A stretch of 64,000 nt of DNA from Nematostella vectensis (taxonomy: Eukaryota > Cnidaria > Anthozoa > Actiniaria > Edwardsiidae), in NCBI RefSeq assembly GCF_932526225.1, contig NC_064036.1, forward strand, positions 1,364,001-1,428,000, in the 5' to 3' direction. Positions 1 to 11,156 of the stretch are shown here, in pieces; position 1 is the first letter of the stretch, and every line of letters begins with the position of its first letter. Both the position numbers and the translations under genes were made by a program. Under the pieces are notes generated by a model. It saw only the letters and a list, made by a program, of their open reading frames with translations. It had not been told where the DNA came from and did no database searches.

Positions 1-60
1 AAATAAGAAGAACACCAATGAAGAGAAATCATCTCTGGAATAATAGAGAGTAATTTATAC

Positions 61-1285
61 CTTGTACCGATCTGGATGGAATTTACGGGCAAGCGATCTG
101 TAAGCCCTTGAGATTTCATTCTGTTGGGAAAGAAGTGAGATTCAATTTAATTTAATTTTATTTAATAACTTAATTATGACCTTGATATCCTAACAATAGA
201 AATCACAATAACTGGTTTTCTTTGTTTTTCAAAAGCTTTCAGGGGTTTCATTAACATTTGGTGTATAATGCATTATTATGGGATAAACCAGAAATTGAAA
301 TATAAAGATATAAAATAAAATGAAATAAAATAAAATAAAGAATGCAAAAATTGTGAATAAAAATTGTATAAACATCTGTCTAAGAAGTTGTAATTAAGGC
401 TATTAATACATGTATCTTGCTGAATTAAAAAAAAAAATCACTAAGAAAGAAATTAATTAAGAAAGTGGCAAACTAACCACCAACAGTATATTTCATTAAA
501 CTAACTTTCAGTCTATAAATAATTCAACATTTTTAAACCCTCTCTCAAAGAGCAGAATTGGACAAAGAAGAACTTAAAAATACTTCAAAAAAAACTTCAA
601 AACCCACATGTGTTTCTTTCTTTTCAAATGGCTGACACAGAATTTTGTGGCTTCTGTGTGGTTTCTTTTAGTAACGTTATGATAGTAATATGAATTCCGC
701 CATTATCAGATATTATTTTAGTTAGTCGAGTTAATTTGTAGACGTAGCCCTACACAATTGGTCAGCTGCATAAATTGAAGAAACAAGTCACTAAATTAAT
801 GGGAAAACTTCACTATTAAATGTCGTTCAATATTGAAGCCCAATAAACGTTCAAACCGCTTTAGATCTATTTCCATTGTCTATAAGTTGCTTGAAAGTAA
901 GAGGCAGAAAGAGAATTGTTATGGTTCAACTAGTTTCATCAATTGAGCCACAAGTAACGGCCGAAAAAGTAACCGGCTTCAAGGTTGCGAAATAAGATAT
1001 CTACTTACTTTATTTGATTCTCTAGTTACTCCAAGGACTGTAAGAATAAAATAATATACAGGATTAGTTGCAATAAAAAAGTGTGGCCTTTTTTAGGGAT
1101 ATTGACTATAGAATAGTGAAATGATGGTTAGTGAATCGTAACTTGACTTAAGTAAAATCCATTACGTTCTTACCATCATAGCAGTTCTCTGTCCCACAAT
1201 ATAGTCCCTCTACAAAGCCCTGGACTACAGGCGTAAAACATAGAATCGCGAGGGATAAAATGAGGAAATTTCTTGTTAGCACCAT
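61..1285 (-). CDS. DNAJC25: DNAJC25-like ER J-domain protein (5' exons, partial)
   Basis: Three minus-strand exons join in phase: 1285-1174 (ATG at 1285), a 29-nt microexon 1037-1009, and 120-61. All introns are GT-AG. The gene continues beyond the left edge, so only residues 1-67 are seen. Exon 1 encodes a hydrophobic signal peptide (about residues 1-23) followed by GLYCGTENCYD, a stretch typical of DNAJC25. The microexon supplies VLGVTRESNK, and exon 3 supplies helix II and the loop with the diagnostic HPD triad at residues 62-64 (KFHPDRYK). In known DNAJC25 the J domain follows the signal peptide and lies in the ER lumen, where it would stimulate a BiP-type Hsp70. The gene is head-to-head with the HSD17B14-like gene; the two ATGs are 350 bp apart, so a shared bidirectional promoter is likely. 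Family call is firm; the rest of the protein is not visible. Confidence 0.88.
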
Positions 1286-1635
1286 GATGATACCGACTTT
1301 GTTCTGAAATGAGCCCGTGCTTCTGGTCAGCGTCTACAAGTCAATAAAACCCACAATGCAAAGCGGCACATCTATATAACAGTCTAACAGTTTTCGGCCA
1401 CAAATATACCTGTCCTAAACTTTATTATTATTTATAAGTGATCGATTTTTCTACACGTTTTTATTTGTTTCTTTTATCTTTTATAAGATTTTTTAATTGA
1501 GAAGAAAATATTAGTTCACATGGCAAGAATACCACAATAATGCGTGACGCGTGACCAATATTCGAAATTTTAATCATTTATCCGGCCCGTGGAGCTATTG
1601 ATTTCCTCTCTGACTCATGTGAAGAAATAAAGAAT
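1286..1635. promoter_or_regulatory. Divergent promoter region between DNAJC25 and HSD17B14-like genes
   Basis: About 350 bp separate the two start codons. A TATATAA-like stretch lies near 1372-1378, about 90 bp upstream of the DNAJC25 ATG. A CCAAT motif (gaccaatatt) sits near 1551-1560, about 80 bp upstream of the HSD17B14-like ATG. Transcription starts are not determined; the shared promoter is inferred from the spacing. Confidence 0.45.
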
Positions 1636-4600
1636 ATGGCTGCGACGAGATATCAAGACAAAGTAACAATTGTTACGGGTGGTAGCAAGGGCATTGGTGA
1701 AGGCATAGTTCGGGAGTTCGGTAAGAATTTATATCATTATGCGGTCAATCAAAATTATTAACAGCCTTTTAAAAGCCGTCATTCTTATATGGCTCAATAA
1801 ATATGACTATCACGTTGATCGAGCAAGTTATCCTCCTATCAAAATAAACTCTTAACTATTTATAATAGCAATTAGCCTAGACTATAAATGTAGCTAACGT
1901 TAGAGCCCTATCTTGTTTGTAATGTTTATTTCGCTAGCGCCGGGATCGGAATCTAGTCTCTTACTCAATGTTTCTTTTGACTGCAAGGCTTCACGAGTAA
2001 ATGCGTGACTTTCACATAGTTTCTTGTAAAATCCGATCGTGCGTGTCTCATCGTTACCAGAAGTTCCCAGGCTAAGATGTTTTGAATAATAAAGTGTAGC
2101 GTGAGTCGTTCAGCGTTAGCTGGCTTGCTATAGAGTGTCGTGTCACTGGATAGCAAGCCGTGACACTGGTGTCAGTTCGTGATTCTCAGGATTGTCCGGT
2201 GTCGGACGAGGCGTTTCAAGTGCACTGTAAAAGCAGAATCACAGAGCTACCCAAGCTGCCCATCTGTTAGCCTAGAAGTCACTTTATCTTAGTGTCAACC
2301 CCCAAGGTTAGGACTTTGTATACAAGTATATACTGATGGCCATTGAATGCCCTTTGTGAAATTTCAATTCCTCCTGCTCATCGCTAGCTACCCTCTCGTA
2401 TCTCCGAATTTAGTCTAGACTTTCTATTTTTCGACTAAGGGCAATATCCAGGCCTTGGGGGTGGGGTGAGGTGCGCCTGATGCGCAGTGTCCTGGGTTCT
2501 CGTCTCTTTATCGTGACCCCCCCCCCCCCCCCCCTACCCTATGATATTTCGAGGGATGCTACAACCATATAGTTAAAAAGTCTTTTTTTAACTTTTAATT
2601 ACAAGAACGCCAGACCCTGCGTTTTTTCTCTCGAACCATATTGCCTTTTCTGAATATCTTATTCATTTTCAGTTAAAGCTGGCTCCAAAGTTGTGTTCTG
2701 TGCGAGAGGAGGTAAGCCACAGAGGTGTGTCTAGCTTTTAGCTTACCGCTGGTTTGACCGCGGGCTTTTTTTTTCGTCTGGGGGCGTGCTCCCCAGGGAA
2801 ATGATTGAAATTTTGGATGCATAAATCCACTAGAAATTTTTGCTTTCGCTGCATCTGCGTTATACGGTGCATTGTTTGCGGTCATTTTTTTTCCGTTGTC
2901 TAATTTTAAATTAGACAATTCCGTCAAAATCCGCCGTCCTTCCCCCCTCTGAATCGCTTGTAGCTTCATCGGTTGAAGAAAAAGGTTGTTGCTAGGCATA
3001 TCCACGAATGCTTACATAAGAATGTACAGGTCTTTTAATTATTTATATTACATTTCCTCTAGAGGTTGCCTTAAACAAACATACCATAAGAGAGATTTAA
3101 AAAACATTTTTAAGTGCTACCTTTCGTTTATTTTCACCAGTGGAAAGTGGTTTGCTGCTCGAGAACGAGTTGAATGCAAGTGGACCAGGGCAGGCTATGT
3201 TTATTCCATGTGATGTCTCCAAAGAGGGAGATCTAAAGGTTAGGGACCGAGAAATCTTGGGGGAGTAAAAATGGGGAAAGAAGAGGGGAAGGGTGGAACT
3301 AACAGGGCATACTTTGAAGTGGGAAAAAATTAATTGGATAAAAGTATGATATGGGGGTGTCGTGGGTATAACCATTGCCGCCCTTGCGCCAATGGTTACA
3401 AAGCTGTGCCTGAGTATTTTAATTTGTTTCGTGTCAGAGAAAGGCGAATCAGAGAAATGGAAAGAAATATATATTTTTTTAAATACTGTCCATGCTATAT
3501 ATCGACCTCATTTCCCAGTTTTCACAATCTTGATCTCTTGTTTTATTCCAGGAGATTTGAAGCCATAGTATATGTGTAACTTTTTATTTCTTATTTTGTT
3601 AGAATGTGGTCGATAGGACGGTCGAGAAGTACGGGCGGTTAGACTGCTTGATAAACAACGCAGGCCGACGTAAGTGATGAGGATCTGAGGGTGCTTGAAA
3701 ATTGTTGCGCCAGAATATCCCCTTAGGAGCAGAGCCGTAGCAGGCCACGTAAGATTAGGGTAAAATATTTAGGGTGTGGGGTGGGGGGCACAGCCACGCC
3801 TCTACTGGTGGTCATTTTCTTATGATTTTTGAAAATATGGCGGGGCACATGCCCCCAATTGGCGCAGCAGATATGAGAAAGTGTTTTCTGTGTTATAGAC
3901 CCTTGTCATAAGAGCGTAGATGATACTTCCGTAAATGAGCTCCGAGATCTACTGGAAGTCAATTTAGTGAGCTACTTTCTAATGTGCAAGGTCGGTTTTA
4001 CAATTATCTTCGCAAATACAACAAACACCCTAATAGAAAAGCCATATCACCTCCTTTCATAAAACCCAAATCATCAACACGCCATAATATAATATATATG
4101 CATAACATAAGAAACAATTTTCTGTGCACTGTGCCTAGTATTGTATGGAGTATTTACTTAAGTATTGAATGGAGTTACCCAGACTAGCTAGCGCCCCCAC
4201 ATTTTAAACGAAAGCCACCCCCCTCTTATCGTGTTCATGACGAATGGAATGCCATCTAAATACATAAGGAGCCTAGGGTTGTGACAGTGTGACCTTCATT
4301 CGGCAACCACCAAGATAGAATTTTAAGAAAATCAACAAATTCGGGTGTGAGACTTGAAAGAAAAACGAATTTATTGACATAAGCTTCAGGGGATAGGATG
4401 TCTTAAAGCGGTTTGCACAGGCTTTTCGTCGATATGTCAATCAGATAATGTTGTTTTTTTGATGTTGGTTTTATGATTATTGGTTAAATTCCTGACTTTC
4501 AAGATCAATCTATAGAGCGCGCCACACTCTGAATGGCGTTTTGATATTGTCTTACAATGCTTGTGATGTTACAGTTTGCTTTGCCGCATTTGCGCAAGAC

Positions 4601-7600
4601 TCAAGGGAACATTATCAATCTGTCCAGCCTAGTGGCCCAAATTGGTCAGCCGGGTGCGACCCCTTACGTTGCTACCAAGGTTCGTAAGGAATAATCTTTA
4701 GACTCTGTAAGAGAAAAACTGAAGCCTACCTAAAATGAAACAGGGCATTTTGGCAACCGTTCAGAGCGTTGTTCTGTCTAGGAGTTGGGTGACTCCCCAT
4801 CAGCCTGTTTGAGCGAGATGGATCAATGTACTTGAGAGGTAACCTTTCTTTCAGCTTTGCTGATGCTGTATTTGGAAGGTTGCATGGCAACGTGGTCGTG
4901 TCGGTTTTTCCCGGGAGCCCGGGACAAGGCCTTTTCAGTGGAGGCTCAGTAAAGTGTTGTGTTGACTCCTTATATTGAAATGCCTATTTGTTTTAGGGAG
5001 CTATAACATCGTTTACGAGGGCACTTGCTATAGATGAGGCGGAACACAATGTCAGGGTTAATAGGTATGATAACATTCCCTATTGTACCCCCACACCCGA
5101 CTCCGCCCTCCTTTTACCCTTTGCCCACCGTTACACCACGTTATTGTCAAGTATATTTCATTGCCTACGACACCACCCCCCTTGTCAAATAAATATATTT
5201 CATCGCCTACGACACCACCCCCCTTGTCAAATAAATATATTTCATCGCCTACGACACCACCCCCTTGTCAAATACATATATTTCATCGCCTACGACACCA
5301 CCCCCCTTGTGAAATAAATATATTTCATCGCCTACGACACCACCCCCCTTGTCAAATAAATATATTTCATTGCCTACGAAACCGACCCTCTTGTCAAATA
5401 AATATTTTTCATCGCTTACGATACCGACCCCCTTGTCAAATAAATATTTTTCATTGCCTACGATACCGACCCCCTTGTCAAATAAATATATTTCATCGCC
5501 TACGACACCACCCCCCTTGTGAAATAAATATACTTCATCGCCTACGACACCAACCCCCTTGTCAAATAAATATATTTCATTGCCTACGAAACCGACCCCC
5601 TTGTCAAATAAATATTTTTCATCGCCTACGAAACCGACCCTCTTGTCAAATAAATATTTTTCATCGCTTACGATACCGACCCCCTTGTCAAATAAATATT
5701 TTTCATTGCCTACGATACCGACCCCCTTGTCAAATAAATATATTTCATCGCCTACGACACCACCCCCCTTGTGAAATAAATATATTTCATCGCCTACGAC
5801 ACCAACCCCCTTGTCAAATAAATATATTTCATTGCCTACGAAACCGACCCCCTTGTCAAATAAATATTTTTCATCGCCTACGACACCACCCCCTTGTCAA
5901 ATAAATATATTTCATTGCCTACGACACCAACCCCCTTGTCAAATAAATATATTTCATCGCCTACGACACCACCCCCCTTTTCAAATAAATATATTTCATC
6001 GCCTACGACACCACCTCCCTTTTCAAATAAATATATTTCATTGCCTACGACACCAACCCCCTTGTCAAATAAATATATTTCATTGCCTACGACACCAACC
6101 CCCTTGTCAAATAAATATATTTCATTGCCTACGACACCAACCCCCTTGTCAAATAAATATATTTCATTGCCTACGACACCACCCCCCTTGTCAAATAAAT
6201 ATATTTCATCGCCTACGACACCAACCCCCTTGTCAAATAAATATATTTCATTGCCTACGACACCAACCCCCTTGTCAAATAAATATATTTCATTGCCTAC
6301 GACACCAACCCCCTTGTCAAATAAATATATTTCATTGCCTACGACACCAACCCCCTTGTCAAATAAATATATTTCATCGCCTACGACACCCCCCCCCCTT
6401 TTCAAATAAATATAGGATCCTCCCCTATTCTAGTATTGGAAGTCCTACCTCATGAGCTAAACCTAGCTTTGCCTTGAGTAAATAATATGATGACTGACTC
6501 GTTTGTTTAGTGTATCTCCTGGCAATGTCTGGACCCCCATGTGGGAGGACCTCGCAAAATCCTCAGGCGATGCAGCGAAAGCAATAAAAGACGGCAACGA
6601 GGCGCAGGTGTGAAAAGCAGTTCCTTGCTGCCAAAACTCCTTTAACTGTTTACTTTGCCTGTTTGCATGAAGTTCTAAGGATGGGTAGTCATTACCCCCT
6701 GTTCCTCTGAGACCTTGGGCGTCGCGAACAAGCGGAACCGAAAGACGTCTTATTTCTCGCTCTTTAAGATTGTAAAATCCCTTTCGTATTGCGCGTTTTC
6801 AGGGTCTCAAAGGCTCTCTGAGCGAACTCGTGAATGCAAATGTATTTTCCTTTTAATGATGTTTGTTTTCTATAGGTGTCATAAATTTTGCCCCTAGAAT
6901 AAGGAACCCCTGGGATTTTTGTTATTCTGTCAATATCGACCTCAGAGCTTTCATTTATTTAACCGAAATTTCTAGGACATGAGAGTGACCCAGAAAATGG
7001 AAGTTCTCAAATTGTACAACTAAAATGGTTGTTTCCTCTTTGTGTTCAAATATAGGCAGAGATACCAACCATCGATAAAAATTCAGGAGATGGGATCTAT
7101 ATAAATGCTTGCCCCCTATAGATGTCCTTGTTTTGTGGAATATTTCAACAGCACCTTAAAAAAAACATTCTAAAAATGTTTAAAAGAAGCTTCTCTTTTT
7201 TTTTTTTTTTGCTATTTTATCTGACTCAATATGCAAGGTAAGAACTTGATAGCGAAGACTCGTTTGGCTATGACACGAAGGTCTTACCATGTTTAATCCC
7301 TATACCTAGTGAGTTTATTGAATTATAATTTCAATCTATTCGAAGATCAAAAAGAATAAAACACAACGTATGGAGTTCTATATTAGAGATATAGGACGAG
7401 AAAAGAAGGAAAAAATGCCGATTGAAAAAAAATGCTGCAAAAAGACGTGGGCTCCAAGAAAAAAAAAATATGTACTGCATAGCAGTACATGGGGGAAAAA
7501 AATCCTGCACATTCGATGGCGAAAAAAAAAAATTCTTGCAAACTCACCCCCCCCCCCCTCAAAAGTCAAATGGTCCGCCCCTTAACAGGAAATGGGAGAC

Positions 7601-8642
7601 ATGTTATTCCGAAAGTCAAGTAATACCCGCAAAATTGTGGTCGCTATTCAAATAATGCGAAAAGTACCTATAGCCAAATAGTGCATTAAGTTTTGGTTCG
7701 ATTCTCATATTAAAATAATGCGAAAAGTTAAAACCAATAGTGCATTAAGTTTTAGTTCGATTATCAAATAGTTCGTAAAGTTTCAATAGGTTATTCAAAT
7801 AATGCGAAAAGTTTTTATTCGAATATCAAATAATGCGTATAAAAGTTTTAATTCGTAAGTAATTTCAGTCGTGACACGCAACATTAATTTTGTTCCTAAA
7901 AACGCGCCATACTTTCGATGCATTAAACAATCTGTTTCTACTCGTGAAAACTATACTGAACTAGCCTTCTCTTCGTAATATCGTTCTTTCGTTTTTTTTT
8001 TTTTTTTGCAGTGGCTAAGGTCCTCGATAGACTGAATAGCCGACCGTTATGAATTTTAATTTAAAAATTGTCGACCTTGAGAACTTGAGAACTGTCGACA
8101 TTATATAAGCAGCATATTGTAGAAAATTCCTGTGTCATTAAAATTGCGATATCCAGTGTACATAGACGACGGAAAACATTCAATACCGACAACAAAGCTC
8201 AATTCACAGTTGCTTGCCCTTTCTCAACAAATATAGAATAATTTGAACTCATTAGGTCAACAATTTACTGGGTTATTTCAATAAATTAAAAACTGTCGGG
8301 CATTTAGTCCATTGAGGACCTTTCCCGACTGTCGGGCATATAGCCACTGCGTTCATTTGTACTTTACTTTTCCATTTCGATGATCCGCTCAAATAATATA
8401 AAGCATTACAGTAGGCAGATCAATAAATACATTTTGGGAGAGATGCAAAATAATTTTGAAAAATATTTTGAAAATGTTGTTGTTTCTCTTGTTCCCAGCT
8501 ACTCGGCCGTATGGGGACGCTGGAGGAGTCGGGCCAAGCTTGTCTGTACCTCGCTGCAGATGCGACTTTTACTACTGGCACTGACATGCTTCTATCAGGT
8601 GGAGCCGAACTGAATTATGGGAAAAAGACGAGAAGGTCGTAA
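1636..8642 (+). CDS. HSD17B14: HSD17B14-like short-chain dehydrogenase/reductase, 9 exons, 264 aa
   Basis: Exons: 1636-1720, 2673-2711, 3141-3238, 3603-3669, 3899-3990, 4575-4679, 4997-5064, 6511-6607, 8499-8642. They join in phase to 795 nt, ending in TAA. Length matches human HSD17B14 (about 270). The protein shows the Rossmann glycine motif TGGSKGIG (14-21), NNAG (92-95), the catalytic Ser in INLSSL (S145), and the YVATK motif (Y158, K162). The family oxidises hydroxysteroids and other secondary alcohols, or fucose, with NAD. Here the acidic residue expected at the end of strand beta2 (CDKD in human) is replaced by CARG (residues 38-41), which points to a change towards NADP(H). Intron 7 holds a 42-bp minisatellite and introns 1 and 4 carry short transposon-like pieces. 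The product should be cytosolic, since no signal peptide is seen. It is convergent with the tetraspanin gene. Confidence 0.9.
2450..2572. mobile_element. Fragment of GCCGTAGC-type palindromic MITE
   Basis: A long C run (about 2517-2534) is followed by atatttcgagggatgctac, which resembles the right end of complete copies (C run, AATATTTCRAGGCCTGCTAC) elsewhere in the window. The left end is degenerate. It lies in HSD17B14-like intron 1. Confidence 0.4.
3732..3860. mobile_element. Truncated GCCGTAGCAGG MITE copy
   Basis: Starts with GAGCCGTAGCAGG. It contains the shared core phrases GTGGGGGGCACAGCCACGCC and GGTCATTTTCTTAT in inverted order relative to the copy at 12163, then GGGGCACATGCCCCC. 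The right terminal repeat is missing. It sits in intron 4 of the HSD17B14-like gene. Confidence 0.5.
5140..6415. repeat. 42-bp minisatellite, about 30 copies, in HSD17B14-like intron 7
   Basis: The unit reads CTTGTCAAATAAATATATTT followed by CATYGCCTACGACACCACCC and two more C. Spacing between CTTGTCAAAT occurrences is 42 bp. Because 42 is a multiple of three, the array is open over long stretches on both strands and gives repetitive conceptual peptides (14-residue period); these are artefacts of the period. Variant units (ACGAAACCGACC, ACGATACCGACC, TTTTCAAATA) alternate in blocks, showing expansion by unequal exchange or slippage. Confidence 0.95.
7370..7600. repeat. Low-complexity A-rich stretch ending in a GGGACGGGCC-type element end
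   Basis: Purine-rich DNA with several long A runs, then a C run and TCAAATGGTCCGCCCCTTAA. This end resembles the right terminal repeat of the element at 30670-31661. No matching left end is visible. It lies in intron 8 of the HSD17B14-like gene. Confidence 0.35.
7640..7865. repeat. Degenerate tandem repeat (AATAATGCGAAAAGT units)
   Basis: Five or more imperfect units built from TCAAATAATGCGAAAAGT and ATAGTGCATTAAGTTTTRGT with TTCGATT links. They lie in intron 8 of the HSD17B14-like gene. No coding signal. Confidence 0.6.
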
Positions 8643-10082
8643 ACGAACTTTCAAGTACGCGAAAAAAAAAAAAAAAAAGCAGGAGGAGGAAATGTTGAGA
8701 AGACCCTTAGACGTATTTCCTTCCTTATTTTACGCACTACAATGTCCGGCACTTTACGGAGCCTTTAGAAGGGCCATGTGATTGTGCTCATTTTTTCGCA
8801 CTACACTAAAATTTAAGAACATATTCAGCCTTAAAATGCTCCAACAATAAGATCGGCTCAGCCTCAACTGAAAATTAGACGTTTTTATAAAAAAAGAGTG
8901 TGTAATTTAGAAAATGTGCAAATAGCAGCTCTACGTTAAAGATACTGCGTCCGTATATAAAGATGTTTTTCAGTAGAGTTCAGTGTGAAAAAAAATAACA
9001 GAAAACGAAATCCATACATGCTCTCTAATTTAACCAGAAGGCAATGTCACTTTTCTTAATTGATGACTTTTCCGTCAGAAAAGACTTCCGCTAGAACATG
9101 TAAAATTAATTGAATTTTTTATTTCTGGATAACGCGTTTGTTATCGATGATTTTAATTAAAAAGTATTTTTTTTTTGGCGAAGGTCTTTAAAGAATCATG
9201 TAGAACATTGTCCTGGCTATATTAACCCGCTAATGTTTCTGTGGGGGTCTATTAGTGGGTGGAATGATATATTATTTGGTATGATAAAAAGAAAGAGGAT
9301 TCCATTTCACACAATAGTCAAGTCAATTTTACATCCTTCTATCTGAGTAGAAACGCAGGTTACTGCAAAATAAAATTAATCCGCGAACTTTAATGTGACG
9401 CGCAGCGAAGCAAAGTTGAGGAGACGAATATTAATGGTCATATCCTTTATTTTTTTTTTCTCTTTGACAGGGGAACAAAATAATGTCTTCTTTTATAGCC
9501 AGCATTGTTGCATGTCAACCAAAATAAATAATCGTTTTCGAAATCGTTTCCTAAATTCGAGTATTCTTATTCGATACAAACCCTTCTGAGCGTGAAACCA
9601 AACCGCGTGGTTATTGGCTAATCTGTTGGCGAAACAAAAGAAACCACCTTTCATATAATGGTTCTTGATATTTTGGGCAAACGTAGGAAAACAGTAATTG
9701 ATCGGTATAGTGGCAAAAAATATTGCTTGCCGGCAAAGCGTATTCTTAATTTCTAATGTGATTCTGCAGCTGCCAGTTATACAGCAGGAAGGTGATAAAT
9801 GTTAATAATGTTTTTCCTTATCGGAGATGGAGATAAAAATTCGGACAAAAGGCATTGAAATTAAACCTATCTAATTTCGGGTAAAATTGCGGTTTGTTCT
9901 TTGTTTGCCCTCTACGCATTCGTTTTACATCTGTCCGTGAGTTTCGCTTCTCTTACGATAGAAAAGATAGTATTTGAAAGCACAAACTCACGAAACAGTC
10001 GATGCACGACGGATAGCTGACCTCATACAGTGCAACTTAAATAAACAAACAAGGGGAAACCCTTCTTTACAAAGAGGGGTTT
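8643..10082. other. Intergenic spacer between convergent genes
   Basis: AT-rich. It holds the short TIR element at 8802 and an A run at about 8663. The AATAAA-type signal near 9366 (GCAAAATAAAATT) could end the HSD17B14-like transcript. No credible coding exon seen. Confidence 0.6.
8802..8902. mobile_element. Short TIR element, TTTAAGAACAT family, copy A
   Basis: About 100 bp. The left end TACACTAAAATTTAAGAACA and the right end (reverse complement CACACTCTTTTTTTATAAA) form imperfect terminal inverted repeats; the core contains ATTCAGCCTTAAAATGCTCC and GGCTCAGCCTCAACTGA. Related copies lie near 38064, 44882, 45233 and 47605. Non-autonomous DNA transposon by structure. Confidence 0.55.
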
Positions 10083-10086
10083 TTAT
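10081..10086 (-). terminator. Polyadenylation signal overlapping the tetraspanin stop codon
   Basis: On the minus strand the end reads GCTCAATAAAAACCCC. TAA is the stop and AATAAA the poly(A) hexamer, so the 3' UTR may be only a few tens of bases. A T/G-rich stretch (TTGTTTGTTTATTT) about 35-45 bases downstream could be the downstream element. Confidence 0.5.
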
Positions 10087-11156
10087 TGAGCGCAAGGGCC
10101 GTGTAAAATTTCAGTTTTGACTGTCGTGTGATTTGCGTCTATGATAATTATACTGTTCGCTTTTTTCGTGGTTAAAGGCTCACCCAAGTTTCCAAGTGTT
10201 TTTGCTTCAATGTCTCTTTCCTCGATGCTCCCCAATGTCGATTCCGCAATAGACGGCGAACGTTCTGATCTCTCTTTACATGCCTCTAATAGCGGGCCCG
10301 AATAATACAGAATAAATGTCTGCGCTGCTGACATAAACGAAAGTGCAAAGCTTAGCAAAATAAAAGTGTATTTATACCAATCTTTGATAGTATCGAGGCA
10401 GCCATTTTTGTGGATAAACTGGCCGATTTCTGAGGTTGTTGTAGCGTCTCTCACTCCTAGAGTGCATCTGCTACCGGAAATGTCAAGTTTGCAGCACGAA
10501 GCAGGGACGCTGCAACGAGAATAACCATTAGATTTACAGGAGTAATAGGGGTTTAATTCCCAATCATTATAGTCTTTAAATCCGCAGCATTTGAGGTTTT
10601 TCTGAATACTGTCAAGATCGTCCCTTATCGAATCATCTTGATAGTTCAGGATAAACACACTCCAGTTGACTATCTCCCGAGTGTCCGTAGGAACTCGACT
10701 CGACTGAATAATACCAAAGACCATAACTATAATTTCAAATGTAATGAATATGACAAACGAACTGCGATAAAATCGTAGTTGTTTTATCGAGGGTTTTCTG
10801 GAGCAACCGAGCGTACAAAGTATGAACGACGCAGCTCCGAAGATAACAACTGTTAGTGAAATTGCAAGTGTGCTATTACTCAGGCGATTTTCCAAACGCA
10901 CTAAGATCTCCATTACGAATGAGAAAATTCCAAACGTCGTTATTCCCAAACTTGTCAGCCAGAGAAATCCATTGCAAATAGAAAACGCTGTTTTGGAGTT
11001 TTTCCATAATGTTTCCTTAGCATCGTTACATGCGTCGAATTCTGCAATATTGCCTTCATGGTTTGGAATATCGGATTTAAGTTCGGAAAATCCTTTGATA
11101 TCTTCCCTACCCGCCGTATCTGGCTCCTCGAAGCTGTAGGTAAGTAGTGCACACAT
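10083..11156 (-). CDS. Tetraspanin, single exon, 357 aa
   Basis: An uninterrupted minus-strand reading frame with the full tetraspanin layout. TM1 is about residues 57-85, TM2 97-117, TM3 131-151, the large extracellular loop 152-262, and TM4 263-288, followed by a polar C-terminal tail of about 68 residues. The loop carries the family-defining CCG (190-192), PASCC (218-222) and eight cysteines in all (190, 191, 207, 215, 221, 222, 231, 253). Tetraspanins organise membrane microdomains with integrins and other partners. Unusual features are the lack of introns in a gene-structure context rich in them, and a cytosolic N-terminus of about 55 residues where 10-20 is typical. The latter may mean translation starts elsewhere, but no internal ATG precedes TM1. 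A polyadenylation hexamer overlaps the stop codon. I cannot assign a specific subfamily. Confidence 0.88.
   Translation of the reverse strand: MCALLTYSFEEPDTAGREDIKGFSELKSDIPNHEGNIAEFDACNDAKETLWKNSKTAFSICNGFLWLTSLGITTFGIFSFVMEILVRLENRLSNSTLAISLTVVIFGAASFILCTLGCSRKPSIKQLRFYRSSFVIFITFEIIVMVFGIIQSSRVPTDTREIVNWSVFILNYQDDSIRDDLDSIQKNLKCCGFKDYNDWELNPYYSCKSNGYSRCSVPASCCKLDISGSRCTLGVRDATTTSEIGQFIHKNGCLDTIKDWYKYTFILLSFALSFMSAAQTFILYYSGPLLEACKERSERSPSIAESTLGSIEERDIEAKTLGNLGEPLTTKKANSIIIIDANHTTVKTEILHGPCAQ

Noticed and set aside
5083-6455. Long repetitive open frames on both strands (up to 273 codons)
   Set aside because: They are a product of the 42-bp minisatellite in intron 7 of the HSD17B14-like gene. 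The same DNA is open in several frames on both strands and composition follows the DNA repeat, not a protein.
10822-11139. 105-codon plus-strand frame
   Set aside because: It is the antisense shadow of the tetraspanin coding region, which has far better support.
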